A stretch of 64,000 nt of DNA, taken from Stenocarpella maydis. Taxonomy: Eukaryota > Ascomycota > Sordariomycetes > Diaporthales > Diaporthaceae. The notes beneath the pieces were generated by a model, which saw nothing but the letters and a program-made list of their open reading frames with translations, had not been told where the DNA came from and made no database searches. Positions 8,937-19,018 of the stretch are shown here, piece after piece. A program made the position numbers and the translations under genes. The DNA lies in contig NQMI01000120.1 of NCBI GenBank assembly GCA_002270565.1, positions 79,566 through 143,565 of the forward strand, in the 5' to 3' direction. How positions within the stretch are numbered: the first letter of the stretch is position 1; each line of letters begins with the position of its first letter.

Positions 8937-11162
8937 ATGTCGAGTCGTCAGCTGAAAAAGCTGCAGAAGCAGAAGGAGCTTCTCAGGCTGCAGGAGCTCG
9001 CCGGCAACGAAGATGAGGAATCGTCAGAAGAGGAGGTCGCGCCGCCCAAGGTCCGCACCAGCGCGTTCGCCGGATTCGCAGCACTAGGGGGCAACGATGA
9101 CGAGGCAGACGAAGACAAGACGGGCGACGAAGGCGAGGGACAAGAGCAGGAGGCAGTAGAAGAGGAGGAAATCCCAAGGCCGGCGAAGAAGAACAAAAAG
9201 TCCAAGAAGAAAAAGAAGGCAAAGAAGGTCGAAAATGCCCCACCAGAAGAGAAGGAAGGCAAGAGCAGGGGCGGGCTGGACGAGATCGATCTCGCCCTCA
9301 AGGAATTGAGCCTGAAGCCGCAGCCACAGACCACAGCAGGGAACGAGACAAACGCAAACTACGACGTCGACCTGGCACGCCTCCTGAGCGTGAGCTTCGA
9401 CCACCTGAAGGTCATCAACGAGCTGCGGGCCATGTTTGGGCAGGAGACGATCGACTCGGTGCGCAGCCAGGAGGAGACGCAGGCGCGGGACGACCGGCGA
9501 AGGAACCAGCGGCGCGGGCACATCGACATCAACATGGAGACGTACCTGAAGGGCAAGCCCGGCGAGAAGATCCCCGAGGTGGTGCTGAGAAAGAACCCCT
9601 TCATGCAGGGCAAGGACTTCTGGCCGCGGGCGTCTGCGGGCGGGCTCAGGATGGAGGCGGTGACGGACGAGAGGGTGGAGCCGACCGAGTACAAGTTCGC
9701 ACACGACCGGAGCTACGGGCTGCTCGAGATGCAGTTCTACAGCCTCGTGGACATGATGGATCCGATGCGGATCGTACACTTTGTGCATGACAACCCGTAC
9801 CATGTCAACTCGCTCGTGACGACGAACAAGGTGGCCATCAGGGACTCTAATGCGGCCCTCGCAGCGGACCTTTTGGAGCGGGCCTTGTTTACGTTCGGGC
9901 GGGTCACCTTGTCCTCGTTCAGGAAGAAGCTGGAGAGGGGTGTGGCCCGGATGGACTTTAGGCGGCCCGAGAACAGGCAGTTCTGGCTCGCCGGCTATCA
10001 CTACATCAAGAGTCTCATGCAGAAGGGGACTTACAACACGGCGCTAGAATGGACGAAACTCTTCCTCGCACTCTCGCCCAACGACGAATACGGCATGCTG
10101 AACTTCACCCACGTGCTTGCGGTCTACGCATACGAGTCGGAATGGCTCATTGAGCTCTGCAACTCGTCCTACTTCAACAGCGACGAGTATGACCTGCCGA
10201 TGAAGGACTACTACAGACAGAGCTGCGTGCTTGCCAAGCTCCTGACCAACGATCGGGAGGGCGCTCTCAAGGACCTCGTCCACGGCATGGAGACACTACC
10301 GTGGCTGTACTCGTCGCTTTGCAGCGCGGTCAACATCGACACACCAAAAGCGATCTGGGGCATCCAGCCGCGGGACGACGACGACGCGCTGTACACGGAG
10401 CTGTACATCCACATGGCCAAGGACCTGTGGAAGAAGGAGCGCGACGCGATCCCGCTGCTCAAGGAGGCGGGCGGCATGGCGAGGAAGCCCGACGTGGGTT
10501 CACTACCGCCGGCGCGCGAGGTGCCGCTGAGCATCGGGCGCTTCATCTACCTGGACAACACGCCGGAGCTGATGGGCCTCGTGCCGCCGGACATGCTGCA
10601 CGCGTCACCCAACTTCGACTACGACCCGCTGCCGCCGGCCAAGGAGGACAACATCTTCTCCAACGAGTGGCAGGAGCACCCCTGGAGCCGGGCGGAGCAC
10701 CCGGAGAGGTACACGCAGTCGGGCGGGATCGAGAACCTGATGCGCGAGGCCCAGCGGGTGCTGCAGGAGCAGCGGGCGGCGCAGGGGCTGCCGGCGGAAG
10801 GGGGCGACGCAGCAGCTGGGCTGGGCGGCGCCGAGGGTACCGACATCGGGCCGGAGGAGCAAGGGCTGCTGGGCAGGCTGGCTGACATGCTGCTGCCGGT
10901 CTGGCTTGCGAGGGGGGGGCAGGACCAGGCGGACGACGTGGCAACGATTCAGGACATGGTGAGGGAGCTGACGGGCGGGGAGAGGAACCCGTGGGCGGAG
11001 TGGCCGGAGGACGGTGATGACGATGACGATGGCGATGACGACCTGCCCGACCTCATTCCAGGGGCGTTTCCCGAGGACTCGCCCGAGGTCCGCCCACGTG
11101 GCGGCCGAAACGACGACGATGACGACGACATACCACCCCTGGAGCCGGCAGGGCGGGATTGA
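8937..11162 (+). CDS. RQC1: Rqc1/TCF25 family protein, ribosome quality control
   Basis: This intronless 741-residue protein covers the whole TCF25 (DUF654) family. It has an N-terminal start MSSRQLKKLQKQKELL, then an acidic and Lys-rich segment (about 20-105) with KKNKKSKKKKKAKK. The conserved central region has RKNPFMQGKDFWPRASAGG (about residues 218-236), EMQFYSLVDMMDP, SNAALAADLLERALF, a YNTALEWTKLFLALSPNDEYGML helical-repeat part (quoted in two pieces: YNTALEWTK and ALSPNDEYGML) and FDYDPLPPAKEDNIFSNEW. It ends in Asp-rich runs (about 690-735). In yeast, Rqc1 works with Rqc2, Ltn1 and Cdc48 on 60S subunits to clear stalled nascent chains. The vertebrate homologue was named as a transcription factor. 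The C-terminal acidic low-complexity tail is normal for the family. The ATG is preceded by GGGATA and no other in-frame Met lies nearby. Confidence 0.88.
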   Translation: MSSRQLKKLQKQKELLRLQELAGNEDEESSEEEVAPPKVRTSAFAGFAALGGNDDEADEDKTGDEGEGQEQEAVEEEEIPRPAKKNKKSKKKKKAKKVENAPPEEKEGKSRGGLDEIDLALKELSLKPQPQTTAGNETNANYDVDLARLLSVSFDHLKVINELRAMFGQETIDSVRSQEETQARDDRRRNQRRGHIDINMETYLKGKPGEKIPEVVLRKNPFMQGKDFWPRASAGGLRMEAVTDERVEPTEYKFAHDRSYGLLEMQFYSLVDMMDPMRIVHFVHDNPYHVNSLVTTNKVAIRDSNAALAADLLERALFTFGRVTLSSFRKKLERGVARMDFRRPENRQFWLAGYHYIKSLMQKGTYNTALEWTKLFLALSPNDEYGMLNFTHVLAVYAYESEWLIELCNSSYFNSDEYDLPMKDYYRQSCVLAKLLTNDREGALKDLVHGMETLPWLYSSLCSAVNIDTPKAIWGIQPRDDDDALYTELYIHMAKDLWKKERDAIPLLKEAGGMARKPDVGSLPPAREVPLSIGRFIYLDNTPELMGLVPPDMLHASPNFDYDPLPPAKEDNIFSNEWQEHPWSRAEHPERYTQSGGIENLMREAQRVLQEQRAAQGLPAEGGDAAAGLGGAEGTDIGPEEQGLLGRLADMLLPVWLARGGQDQADDVATIQDMVRELTGGERNPWAEWPEDGDDDDDGDDDLPDLIPGAFPEDSPEVRPRGGRNDDDDDDIPPLEPAGRD

Positions 11163-11975
11163 AAAGTAGGAGGTAGATGATTATAACACGGGAAGAAATC
11201 CGAGATGTATCCCCTCACGAAAGCCAGATGGGTCAAGGCTGGAGGATTTCATGGTGCATACGTAGTACATGCACACATGGGAGGAGATGGATCGAGCTGT
11301 CGACTGCAGCCAGACGAGACGGGGATGGACGAGAAGCAGACTCGCAGACTCGCAGACTCGGAAGTCGGCAAGGCTAGTAAGGATCGGTCCTGCAAGGCAC
11401 TGTGGGCCATTGGAGAATACATGTGCAATGCAGGAGAACCACCTGTATTACGTGGCTGGCGAGCACAAACCGATAGATAGTATAGATGCAGGAGGGACTC
11501 TTGTACTCCCGTACTCACTCAGACGCATGCATGCAGCCGGACACATGCACGAGATAACATATACCCAGCCAGCTTTCTCAGACTTGATACGTAGTTACGT
11601 GGCACTGTCTGTGTCCTTGAATACTTGCTCGTCAAGCGAGATTGCCCCCACAGACATCCTGACATCCTACCGCAGGTGAGCGAGGTTGAGGTTGACACCC
11701 TGACATGAGTTTCGAGACTGAGCATGTTTTACCCGCCTTTGATCCCCCCTGGCCGGGCGATGTGCCAGCAGCCGCCCGCCCCGCCGCCTCTGCAGGGTGG
11801 GGACGGTGGCAGCTCGCTCCTCTCACCTATTGTCTCGATGGCGTAATCTGGGCCGCTGGCAGGTGTGATGGTTTTACTTGAGGACATTTCTAATCAAGCG
11901 TGGTGCCCCTTCTATGCTGGCGACCCCTGGCGTCAGCGTCTCAGCTCAGACGGTGACAAAGCCACGTAGGTGAGA

Positions 11976-11987
11976 ATATATATATAG
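11976..11987 (+). promoter_or_regulatory. TATA-like tract upstream of the copper chaperone
   Basis: An uninterrupted TA run lies about 320 nt ahead of the ATG at 12307 and is the only such tract in the intergenic space. Use as a core promoter is an inference. Confidence 0.25.
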
Positions 11988-12239
11988 CCTAAGTATGGGT
12001 ACATAATCGAACGAGTCTCTCATTTGCACTATTCCGGCCCTCTCTGCATCGTCGAATTCTTGAAGATTGATAATCATCGAGTCAGGCGCAGTGACAACTT
12101 GTCCCACATCTGCGCACACACGGCACCTACCCCGCGACCCCACCAGCAGCTGCAGCCCCCCGCAGGACGACACTTCTCCCCTTTATTAACTTCGACACCT
12201 TCTCTTCCCGAAGACTCACGACCAACCGACCTACCAAGT

Positions 12240-12281
12240 CACACCCACACCCACACCCACACCCACACCCACACCCACACA
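12240..12281 (+). repeat. (CACACC)n hexanucleotide run in the 5' leader
   Basis: About seven copies of a C/A hexamer lie 26 nt ahead of the copper-chaperone ATG, so they are probably transcribed in its 5' UTR. Confidence 0.8.
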
Positions 12282-12306
12282 CGTCAACACAGACAGAATC
12301 ATCACA

Positions 12307-12596
12307 ATGGCCGACACACACACCTACAAGTTCAACGTCGCAATGAGCTGCTCCGGCTGCTCCGGCGCCGTCGACAGGGTGCTCAAGAAGCTCGAGGGTA
12401 AGCCAGCCAGCCAGCCAGCCGTGTCCCGAGGTCGCAGTCAGGGTCCCGGTCCTTGATCCCTCCAGCCAGTGCCCAGTGCAGCGGACTCCCACCTATCTGC
12501 CCCACCTCCATCCTGCACAGAATGGGCAGAGGGCCAATGGGGGGACCAAGGGCCCAGGACATAACGACTCAGGGACACAGAACGCGCGCGCGCGCG

Positions 12597-12634
<38 letters not shown>

Positions 12635-12835
12635 AGCTAACCATACGGTCCCCTTCACAAAACAGGCGTCGAGTCGTACGAGGTCTCCCTCGAGAGCCAG
12701 ACCGCCACCGTCGTGGCCAAGGACGACCTGACCTACGACACGGTCCTCGCCACCATCGCCAAGACGGGCAAGAAGGTCAACTCGGGCGAGGCCGACGGCG
12801 TGGCCCAGAGCGTCGAGGTTGCCGCTGCTAACTGA
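12307..12835 (+). CDS. ATX1: Atx1-type cytosolic copper chaperone (2 exons)
   Basis: The model is join(12307..12397, 12666..12835), 86 residues. It is a single HMA domain protein. The metal site MSCSGC at residues 13-18 supplies Cys15 and Cys18 for Cu(I). The loop KTGKK near residues 64-68 carries the lysines seen in Atx1/ATOX1 proteins. The family passes Cu(I) to the Ccc2-type P-type ATPase in the secretory route. The 268-nt intron begins GTAAGC and ends ACAG and falls after the first helix (…KKLEG|VESYEV…). Without splicing the frame is lost. The intron is unusually long for this window and is filled with CG, CA and GA dinucleotide runs. The gene is complete from the first ATG to TGA. Confidence 0.92.
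12583..12634. repeat. Compound dinucleotide tract (CG)n(CA)n(GA)n inside the ATX1 intron
   Basis: Three dinucleotide blocks follow each other within the intron: CG up to about 12597, CA to about 12612, GA to about 12634. The alternating purine-pyrimidine part has Z-DNA-forming character (known for such sequence). Confidence 0.9.
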
Positions 12836-14957
12836 AAAGAAAAAAGGGGGTGGGGTGTGTGATTTGATGGGCGTACGGACACGCTGTTGAGGAAAGCGGA
12901 CTTGGCGGCCTGGAGCATGGGGGCGGGATGTACGACCGTACGTTCTTGGGTACACTGGGTTGGCGATATGGATTATCGGCACCGGAACAGCCGCGCAATG
13001 AGCGGCGCGAGGGAGGCTGGAGAGCACTGCGGGGGAGGTCAAGAACAAGAAAAGAAGACTTGATAATGACAACAGCCGGTCATATTCCTTTCTGGGCCCA
13101 GACCCTCCTACCTGGATACAATTCCTCCTTGACCGCGAAGACACGTATGATACAGACGTTTCCACTTAACACGATGCATCCTCGCAGGGAGGCCTTCCCC
13201 AGGTATCTTCTGCCCACGGCGGCGACGACACGGCGGGCAGGGGTCGAGACCGCCCTCGAGGCCGACGAGGTCGGGTCTCTCTGCTGGCGCCACGGGGATG
13301 GCTTCACGGCCACGGCACGCCACTGCTGCAAGGCACCTCCTGGGGGCGACGAGACCACCGGTGGCAACATGTGCCGGGCGTGCGCGGAACGACCAACGCG
13401 TGCGTGTGGTCGTTAGAGCGCTGCCCATTGGAGCGCATCGTGGCGGTATACAGCCCAGCGACGTAGACGTGTGTCTCCTCGGCGCCGCAGCCATGGCAGT
13501 TGCCTGGATGGCGAGATGGTTGCTGCCCCCGAGCCCATATATCCTCACAGCACGCCGGGCCAAGCCGGACCGATCCCGTAGGCGGCGAGCCCCCTACTTG
13601 CGCGCGACTTGGGATGATTCCAGCCCGGCGGCGAGCTGTGATATGTTCTGCTTACTTACGTATCTACCGGTTTCGATCGGCCCACGTGGCACCCGACCTT
13701 GTTTCGACGACGCCGGTATCCCTTCCGGCCAGGTCTACAAGCCCGCAAGCGATCCAATGACGACGGCACAGAGGAAGCCGGACAGGCTTGGGCTTTACAA
13801 GTAGCCGCCGGTGCCGGGGGCGTGGCAAAGGCACGTAGGAACGTGTGAGGACAACGCGACGCGCCGCCTCTCACGACGTACGTAAACTAGATTGCCAGCT
13901 CCTAGGGCCGATCATGTGCGGCGCAAGTGGGTGTTGATCCCGAGGCGAGCCCGAGGATGTGCGCGCGGGTGATCGACACGGGACGCCAAGCAATGGCGAT
14001 TCTGATAGCCCTAGTAGGCAGAGGGAATGAGGGGAAACAAGCCAAACCATGTACAGGTAGAAGAGGCGAGAGGCACACGGAGTCTCACAACACCGTCAGG
14101 AGGGGCGGCGAATCAGAAGTCGGACCCGGCATCGCCAACCCGTCCCAAACCCGCCACTCCGTCGGCGCCTGCTTGCCTCGGGCCCGGGCCGCCCGGGGAG
14201 GACGCGCGAGGCCCGGAGGAAAGGAGGGAGGGAGGTGGGCTCTGAACCCCCCCCCTTCAACACGTTTCTTGCTTTCCCTAAGCGGTCCTCGCGGTTGGGC
14301 CGGGGAAGGGTAGGAAAGTGGGTTGGTTATTTGAGCACTTGAGCTGTTGTGTGGCCGCCCTCAATGTCCGGACTCGATCACTGCCTCCACCAACAAGGGC
14401 GGAGACGAGAGTCCAAACCACCGCCCCCCCCCCACGGGACCGGCGCGAGCGATGATGCACCGCAACACCGCAACACTCCCGTCGTCGTCGTTGTCGTCGT
14501 CGTCGTCGTCACGTCCCTGCCTCCCAGCAGGTCAATCAGGACGGGCGAGGGCGGGCGGGCGCAAAGCTGAGGCGGTGTGTGTCGACCGGGTTGTGACTGC
14601 TCATACGACACCACGCATCATCACCCTTGCCTCTCCCCCAACAGAGAGACTAAACGCGGACCGGCCTGGACGGGGCGCCGAGTATCCGCAAGTTAAAGTG
14701 GGCGTCTTTTTTTTCGGTTATTTTTGGTCATCAGCAGGCGCACCGACCACCCTCACCCTGCTCACCCACCAGCCTAAGCTGGCCTTCCACCAAGGCTTCT
14801 AGACTGCCGGGTGTCTGTCTGTCATTGTCAGGGCCCGCGTCTGTGCTGGCTGATATCTGTCGCAATATCTCGGAACCGATGATCTTAATCCTCCGCCAGA
14901 GCCACCCTCGGGTGCCCCGGGTGCCCCGGGTGCCCCGTGCAGCAAGAACCACCTCGT

Positions 14958-14960
<3 letters not shown>

Positions 14961-14991
<31 letters not shown>
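14961..14991 (+). repeat. 31-base T homopolymer
   Basis: An unbroken T run in a GC-rich setting. It could be the A-tail of a minus-strand retroposed sequence, but no coding or RNA sequence is recognised next to it. Confidence 0.9.
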
Positions 14992-14992
<1 letters not shown>

Positions 14993-16259
14993 AATTTCCG
15001 GCTTCCCGCCCTGGCCCCAGCCGTGGTGGTATTGCCAGTCAGCCCTGTCGGACTCGCGTACACACTCCCCCCCCCCACCTGCCCCTTCGTGATCAGCGCT
15101 TGCTCGAGCCCATCCCCATTCCGAACCTCGTTCGTCTGGCGGGCGGGGAGGCCCTCTCTGTGGGCGGTCCGGACCCCCGGGGGCGGGCTTGTCAGTTGGT
15201 TCGCGCGCACGCAGCAGGCACGTGGGAGAGAGGTACACTAGGTGCCGGCGGGGGGGAGGGGGGGAGGAGGGATTCATCCCTAGACTTTTTTTTGCCCTGC
15301 CCCCTTCATCTTCCGCCTCACCCAGGTAGCCAGCCAGCTGAGCTGGGCTAGTCTGATTTGGCCAGGAGTGGGTTTTGGGGGGGTGGAAGCTCTCTGTGAA
15401 CCTCGTGGCACAGGCATCAGATGTACCCGCCCACATTCCTTTGCCCTCCTCCAGTCGGAGCCTGGGTATTTTTGCCGGCTGGCGGGCCCATGGGCCTTTT
15501 CTCCTCTGGGCTTCTCCTTTGGGCTGTCGGTGTGACGGGGGGGGGTGGGCAGAGGGCCAACGTGTGGATTGGAGTGATGCGAAGTGGGAACTCGGGACCA
15601 CACGTGATCAGAGTGTTTGTATTGTATGGCGAAGCGGTATCACCTGGCGTGGGGAGGGGGGCCTTGGCAAGATTTGGTAATATACGGTTATCTTGGGTCA
15701 TTGGCAGGGGGCCTGGCGGGAAAGGCGAGATGTGCTATGGGGTCCGGTCTGGTCTGTGTGTCTGTCTGTGTGGTGTCTGACGAGTGAGGGAAATAGCAAA
15801 CTGGTCCGGGTCCGACCGTTGGATGACGAGATTGCTGGGGGCGAATAGAGATGGGCAGATGCCATTACGGAGTACTCGTCCGCTGGTCCGTACGCGGGCC
15901 GGGGCCGTGTGTGGAGTGCCCAGTGTTATATGTTTCATAATCTTTTTAGGTTATAGAAAGCAACTGAGGGAATAATAAGCGGCAGACGTCCTTTGTCCTT
16001 TTTTTCCCCCCCCCTTCTTTGGCCCAGCTGCGTGCCGTGGGGGTGTGGTGGCGTTGGCTGCTCGGTGAGATACTGCAGGTTTACCTAGTAGTACTCAAGT
16101 AGGCAGGTAGGTAGACTAGATGCCCAACATGCACACGCGGACGTGGCTTGCATAGTCACGCCGGTCACGGTGGCTGATGGTGGCTGCTGTGTAGATTTAG
16201 GGGTCCGGGACCGAGGGGGGGGGGGGCGGGACACTTCCGCCCTCTCTCCATGTCGTGTC

Positions 16260-16296
16260 CTGTCTGATCTGTCTGATCTGTCTGATCTGTCTGATG
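16260..16296. repeat. (GTCTGATCT) short tandem repeat
   Basis: About four copies of a nine-base unit, the last one altered to GTCTGATGT. Confidence 0.85.
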
Positions 16297-16828
16297 TGAT
16301 GCAGCAGTAATCTTAGTGTCCGTCATATCTCGGAGGCGACATGTGGCCCGCAGTCCTGGAGATTGGGTATGTGTTGCATCGCTTAGACTAGTCTGAATTC
16401 CTGTCGGGCGCCACTCAGGTTGACTGCGTGCTCATTACGCCTGAGCCTTGAGGAGGGCGACTGTGTGAGGGGCTGGGTGCCAAGCAGGCCAGGCGTGGCT
16501 ACACCACAGCACCAGAAACTCTAGAGGAATACTATTTTTTGCTCTTTTCCTGTTTTGCCGTAGATCCTCAGGTGGCGGCCGATACGTCCCAAGGCTCGGC
16601 CGACGGGACATCGGCCACAGGCGGTGCGAAGCCGGGGCTGCGGGCGGGCAGGTATTCCCATCCGGGAAGGTCATGGACATCGGAGTGCGACAGCCGAGCC
16701 GAGTGCCCGGTTCACCGGTACCACCGTAGCACGCACCCTGAGCCGTGGGTTTAAGCATACCTGGCGCACCTGTGCAATGGAGATGCCATCTAGATGTGCC
16801 TGCTACGCTGCATCTCTTGTCCAGCCTG

Positions 16829-16866
16829 TGGTGGCGCCTGGTGGCGCCTGGTGGCGCCTGGTGGCA
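16829..16866. repeat. (GTGGCGCCTG) tandem repeat
   Basis: Three exact decamers and a fourth broken copy. Each contains the palindrome GGCGCC. Confidence 0.85.
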
Positions 16867-17867
16867 GCGACAGGATGCAGCACTTTGTTGGCCCGTGATG
16901 TGTGCTCGCTCCCTTTTTGTGTGTGTGTCTGATTGACATGAGCACAGGGCAGGAGAAGCCTGGGCGAGGAACGCAGCCAGCCAGCCAGCCAGCCTGCCTG
17001 ACAGCCCAGCAGAAGCAAAGACAAGAGAAGTAAAGAGAATGGCATGGCATCCCGAGCCCGAAGCCCCATCTTCTGTGTAACACGCGGGGTGCTTTTTTCC
17101 CGCGGAGGAGCCAGCCCTTCTGCACCTCGAAAAGAAATGCCGCGCCGGGGTGCCGTTATGCCCTACGAGGGCAAATCCTGGTTCTGATTTCCCGGCTTGT
17201 TCATTGCGCTGCTGATCACGGACGGGCGGATCGCCACCCCGCGCCTCGAACCTGTCCGGCCTGCCTGGCTGCCCTGCCCTGCCCTGTCCGTGTGGGCTTG
17301 TCGTCCGGAGCCTCCCAGCCTGCCAGGTCACTCTTGGTGCGCGACCCCCTCTCTCGGCCCTGCGAGGGACGCTGATCATTCGGGCCGGAAGGAAAGAAGC
17401 GCGGGTTGGCAAGCTTCCAAGCTTGCGCGCCATGCCCTTCAGGGGCACGCTGCGACGTTTGACCATTTTTAGGCGGCCGCCTGCACAGGACGGGACACGA
17501 CGCGACGGGACCAGTCCCTGCATGCAGCGGGCTGGCAGGCGGCCTGCACGAAAAACCGCCGGTAGTCAATTTTTCTCCTCACCAACCACCCATCGCCACC
17601 AAAACAAGAGAACTTTAACGACGAATTATTCAACAACCATATAGCGTATAGCACTATTTCTTTTCATCATTCTATTTAGAATCGATTACTCTATCCAACG
17701 GTACTACTATCTTAGTGTTTTCTGCACTATGGGCAATTAGAAAGGCTAGATCCACCACAATACTCCAAAACGCGCTAAGGTACATAGGGTATGCTAATTT
17801 TTATAAGAATTCAACCTCCTAGGCCGCCAGAAGGGCCAAGTAATAAAGGTATAGGTTTTCAAGTACT

Positions 17868-19018
17868 TTGGTGTATCCCCAAGGTAGGGTAGGCTTATTA
17901 TTTAATGCCGGCTTGATGATAGTGGCCTGGAGGATATCCGGGTCCCGTTTGACCCCTAAGGCGTTGGAAGCGATCCTGACGCTTGGATGTTATCCCACGA
18001 CCTATGCTTTAAGGACCGACGAGGCCCCAAGCAGAAGCTCACTGATGAAGACGTTAATAAGGTTGACAACTATCTCAAAGGCCTTACTAAGGAGGACCCT
18101 CTAACTATGTGGGAAGCTGCTCATCAGTCAGTTCTTGCCAATATGGCTAACGCTAATATAGATCTTAATATCCACCTAACTATACTCTCTTGATGGCTTT
18201 ATGCCCGTAGCTGGTATACCTGAATGGAGTACCTCAAGCCAGGCAATAGCCCATCTTCTAAGGAATACCACTATAAACGTGTAATATAAGAAATATGATT
18301 TGGCTGGTAGTGGGACCCCAAATGGCGCCTCTATATATATTGTGTGGATGAGTGGCACTTTGGCTTCCATGCTGAAGGACGAGCTCGCGTTCTGCGTAAA
18401 CCACACTATAAGGGTGCTGCCTGGCTGGTTAAGGACCTTCCTCCTTAGCAAGACCTAAATACCCAAGACCCAAATGCCCACGACCTTGAGATAGATATTA
18501 CTTGGGCGCTAGCTTCACCCAAATCAAAATATCAGCATGGGAAGAAGCATTTTATCAAATTACCCGCTACTACCCAGAAGACTGTATATGCTATAGCTGT
18601 AATTGGCTATAAATATAAGAAATTATACTTCTATGAGATTGCAAGTGATAATAATGGCAAGATGGATGCCGCTATATATAAAAGTATATATAAGTAAGTT
18701 ATAGATGACATCCGGGACTACTATAAGAAGTATTTTGGCTACTGGAACGTTATCCTATGGGAAGATGGTGATGGCAGCTATACTGCTGCAGAAACACTTA
18801 AGTGGAAGAAGTTAGAGGGTATCGTGGCTATTACCAATGCATACAACTGCCCAGAGACCAACCCAATAGAAGATGCTAGTATCGCTAATAAGGTTAAGCA
18901 GTGGGTATGCCGGAATTCTCACCGTACGCCCAAGGACCTCCGTATGCTTGCCCGTGAGGGTATTGCTTGGGTATGTGATGAGGCGATTCAGGCAGTATAT
19001 GAGGATATGCCACGATGA
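17868..19018 (+). pseudogene. Tc1/mariner-type (DDE) transposase relic
   Basis: Pieces of one transposase lie in order but in different frames. An N-terminal HTH-like part is at about 17990-18190 (KLTDEDVNKVDNYLKGLTKE). A DEWHFG motif near 18345, corresponding to the first catalytic Asp region, continues into KPHYKGAAWLVKDLPP. WEDGDGSYTAAETLKWKKLE at about 18760-18815 corresponds to the second catalytic Asp, and NCPETNPIEDASIANKVKQW at about 18848-18905 to the third acidic residue block (usual form SPDLNPIE). The end is VYEDMPRRW-like at 19015. Stops and frameshifts and a TA-rich composition show that it is dead. Terminal repeats were not found with certainty. Confidence 0.7.

Larger units (their letters stand above)
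11163..12306. other. Intergenic between RQC1-like and ATX1-like genes
   Basis: No gene is supported. The last 300 bases are the leader of the next gene: a TATATATATA tract at 11976-11987, C-rich sequence, and a CACACC-type hexanucleotide run at about 12240-12281. Confidence 0.5.
12836..17860. other. Gene-free GC-rich stretch
   Basis: Five kilobases without a supportable gene. Long frames occur on both strands because the DNA is GC-rich, but they overlap antisense, lack domains and read through simple repeats. Simple-sequence landmarks are a GTC/GTT run (about 14480-14512), three GGTGCCCC decamers (about 14908-14938), a 31-base T run (14961-14991), a GTCTGATCT run (16261-16294) and three GTGGCGCCTG decamers (16832-16863). 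Untranslated or non-coding transcripts cannot be excluded. Confidence 0.5.

Noticed and set aside
14731..15601. Long minus-strand frames of 159 and 238 codons
   Set aside because: They run through a homopolymer (Lys run) and overlap antisense frames; no domain or codon preference.
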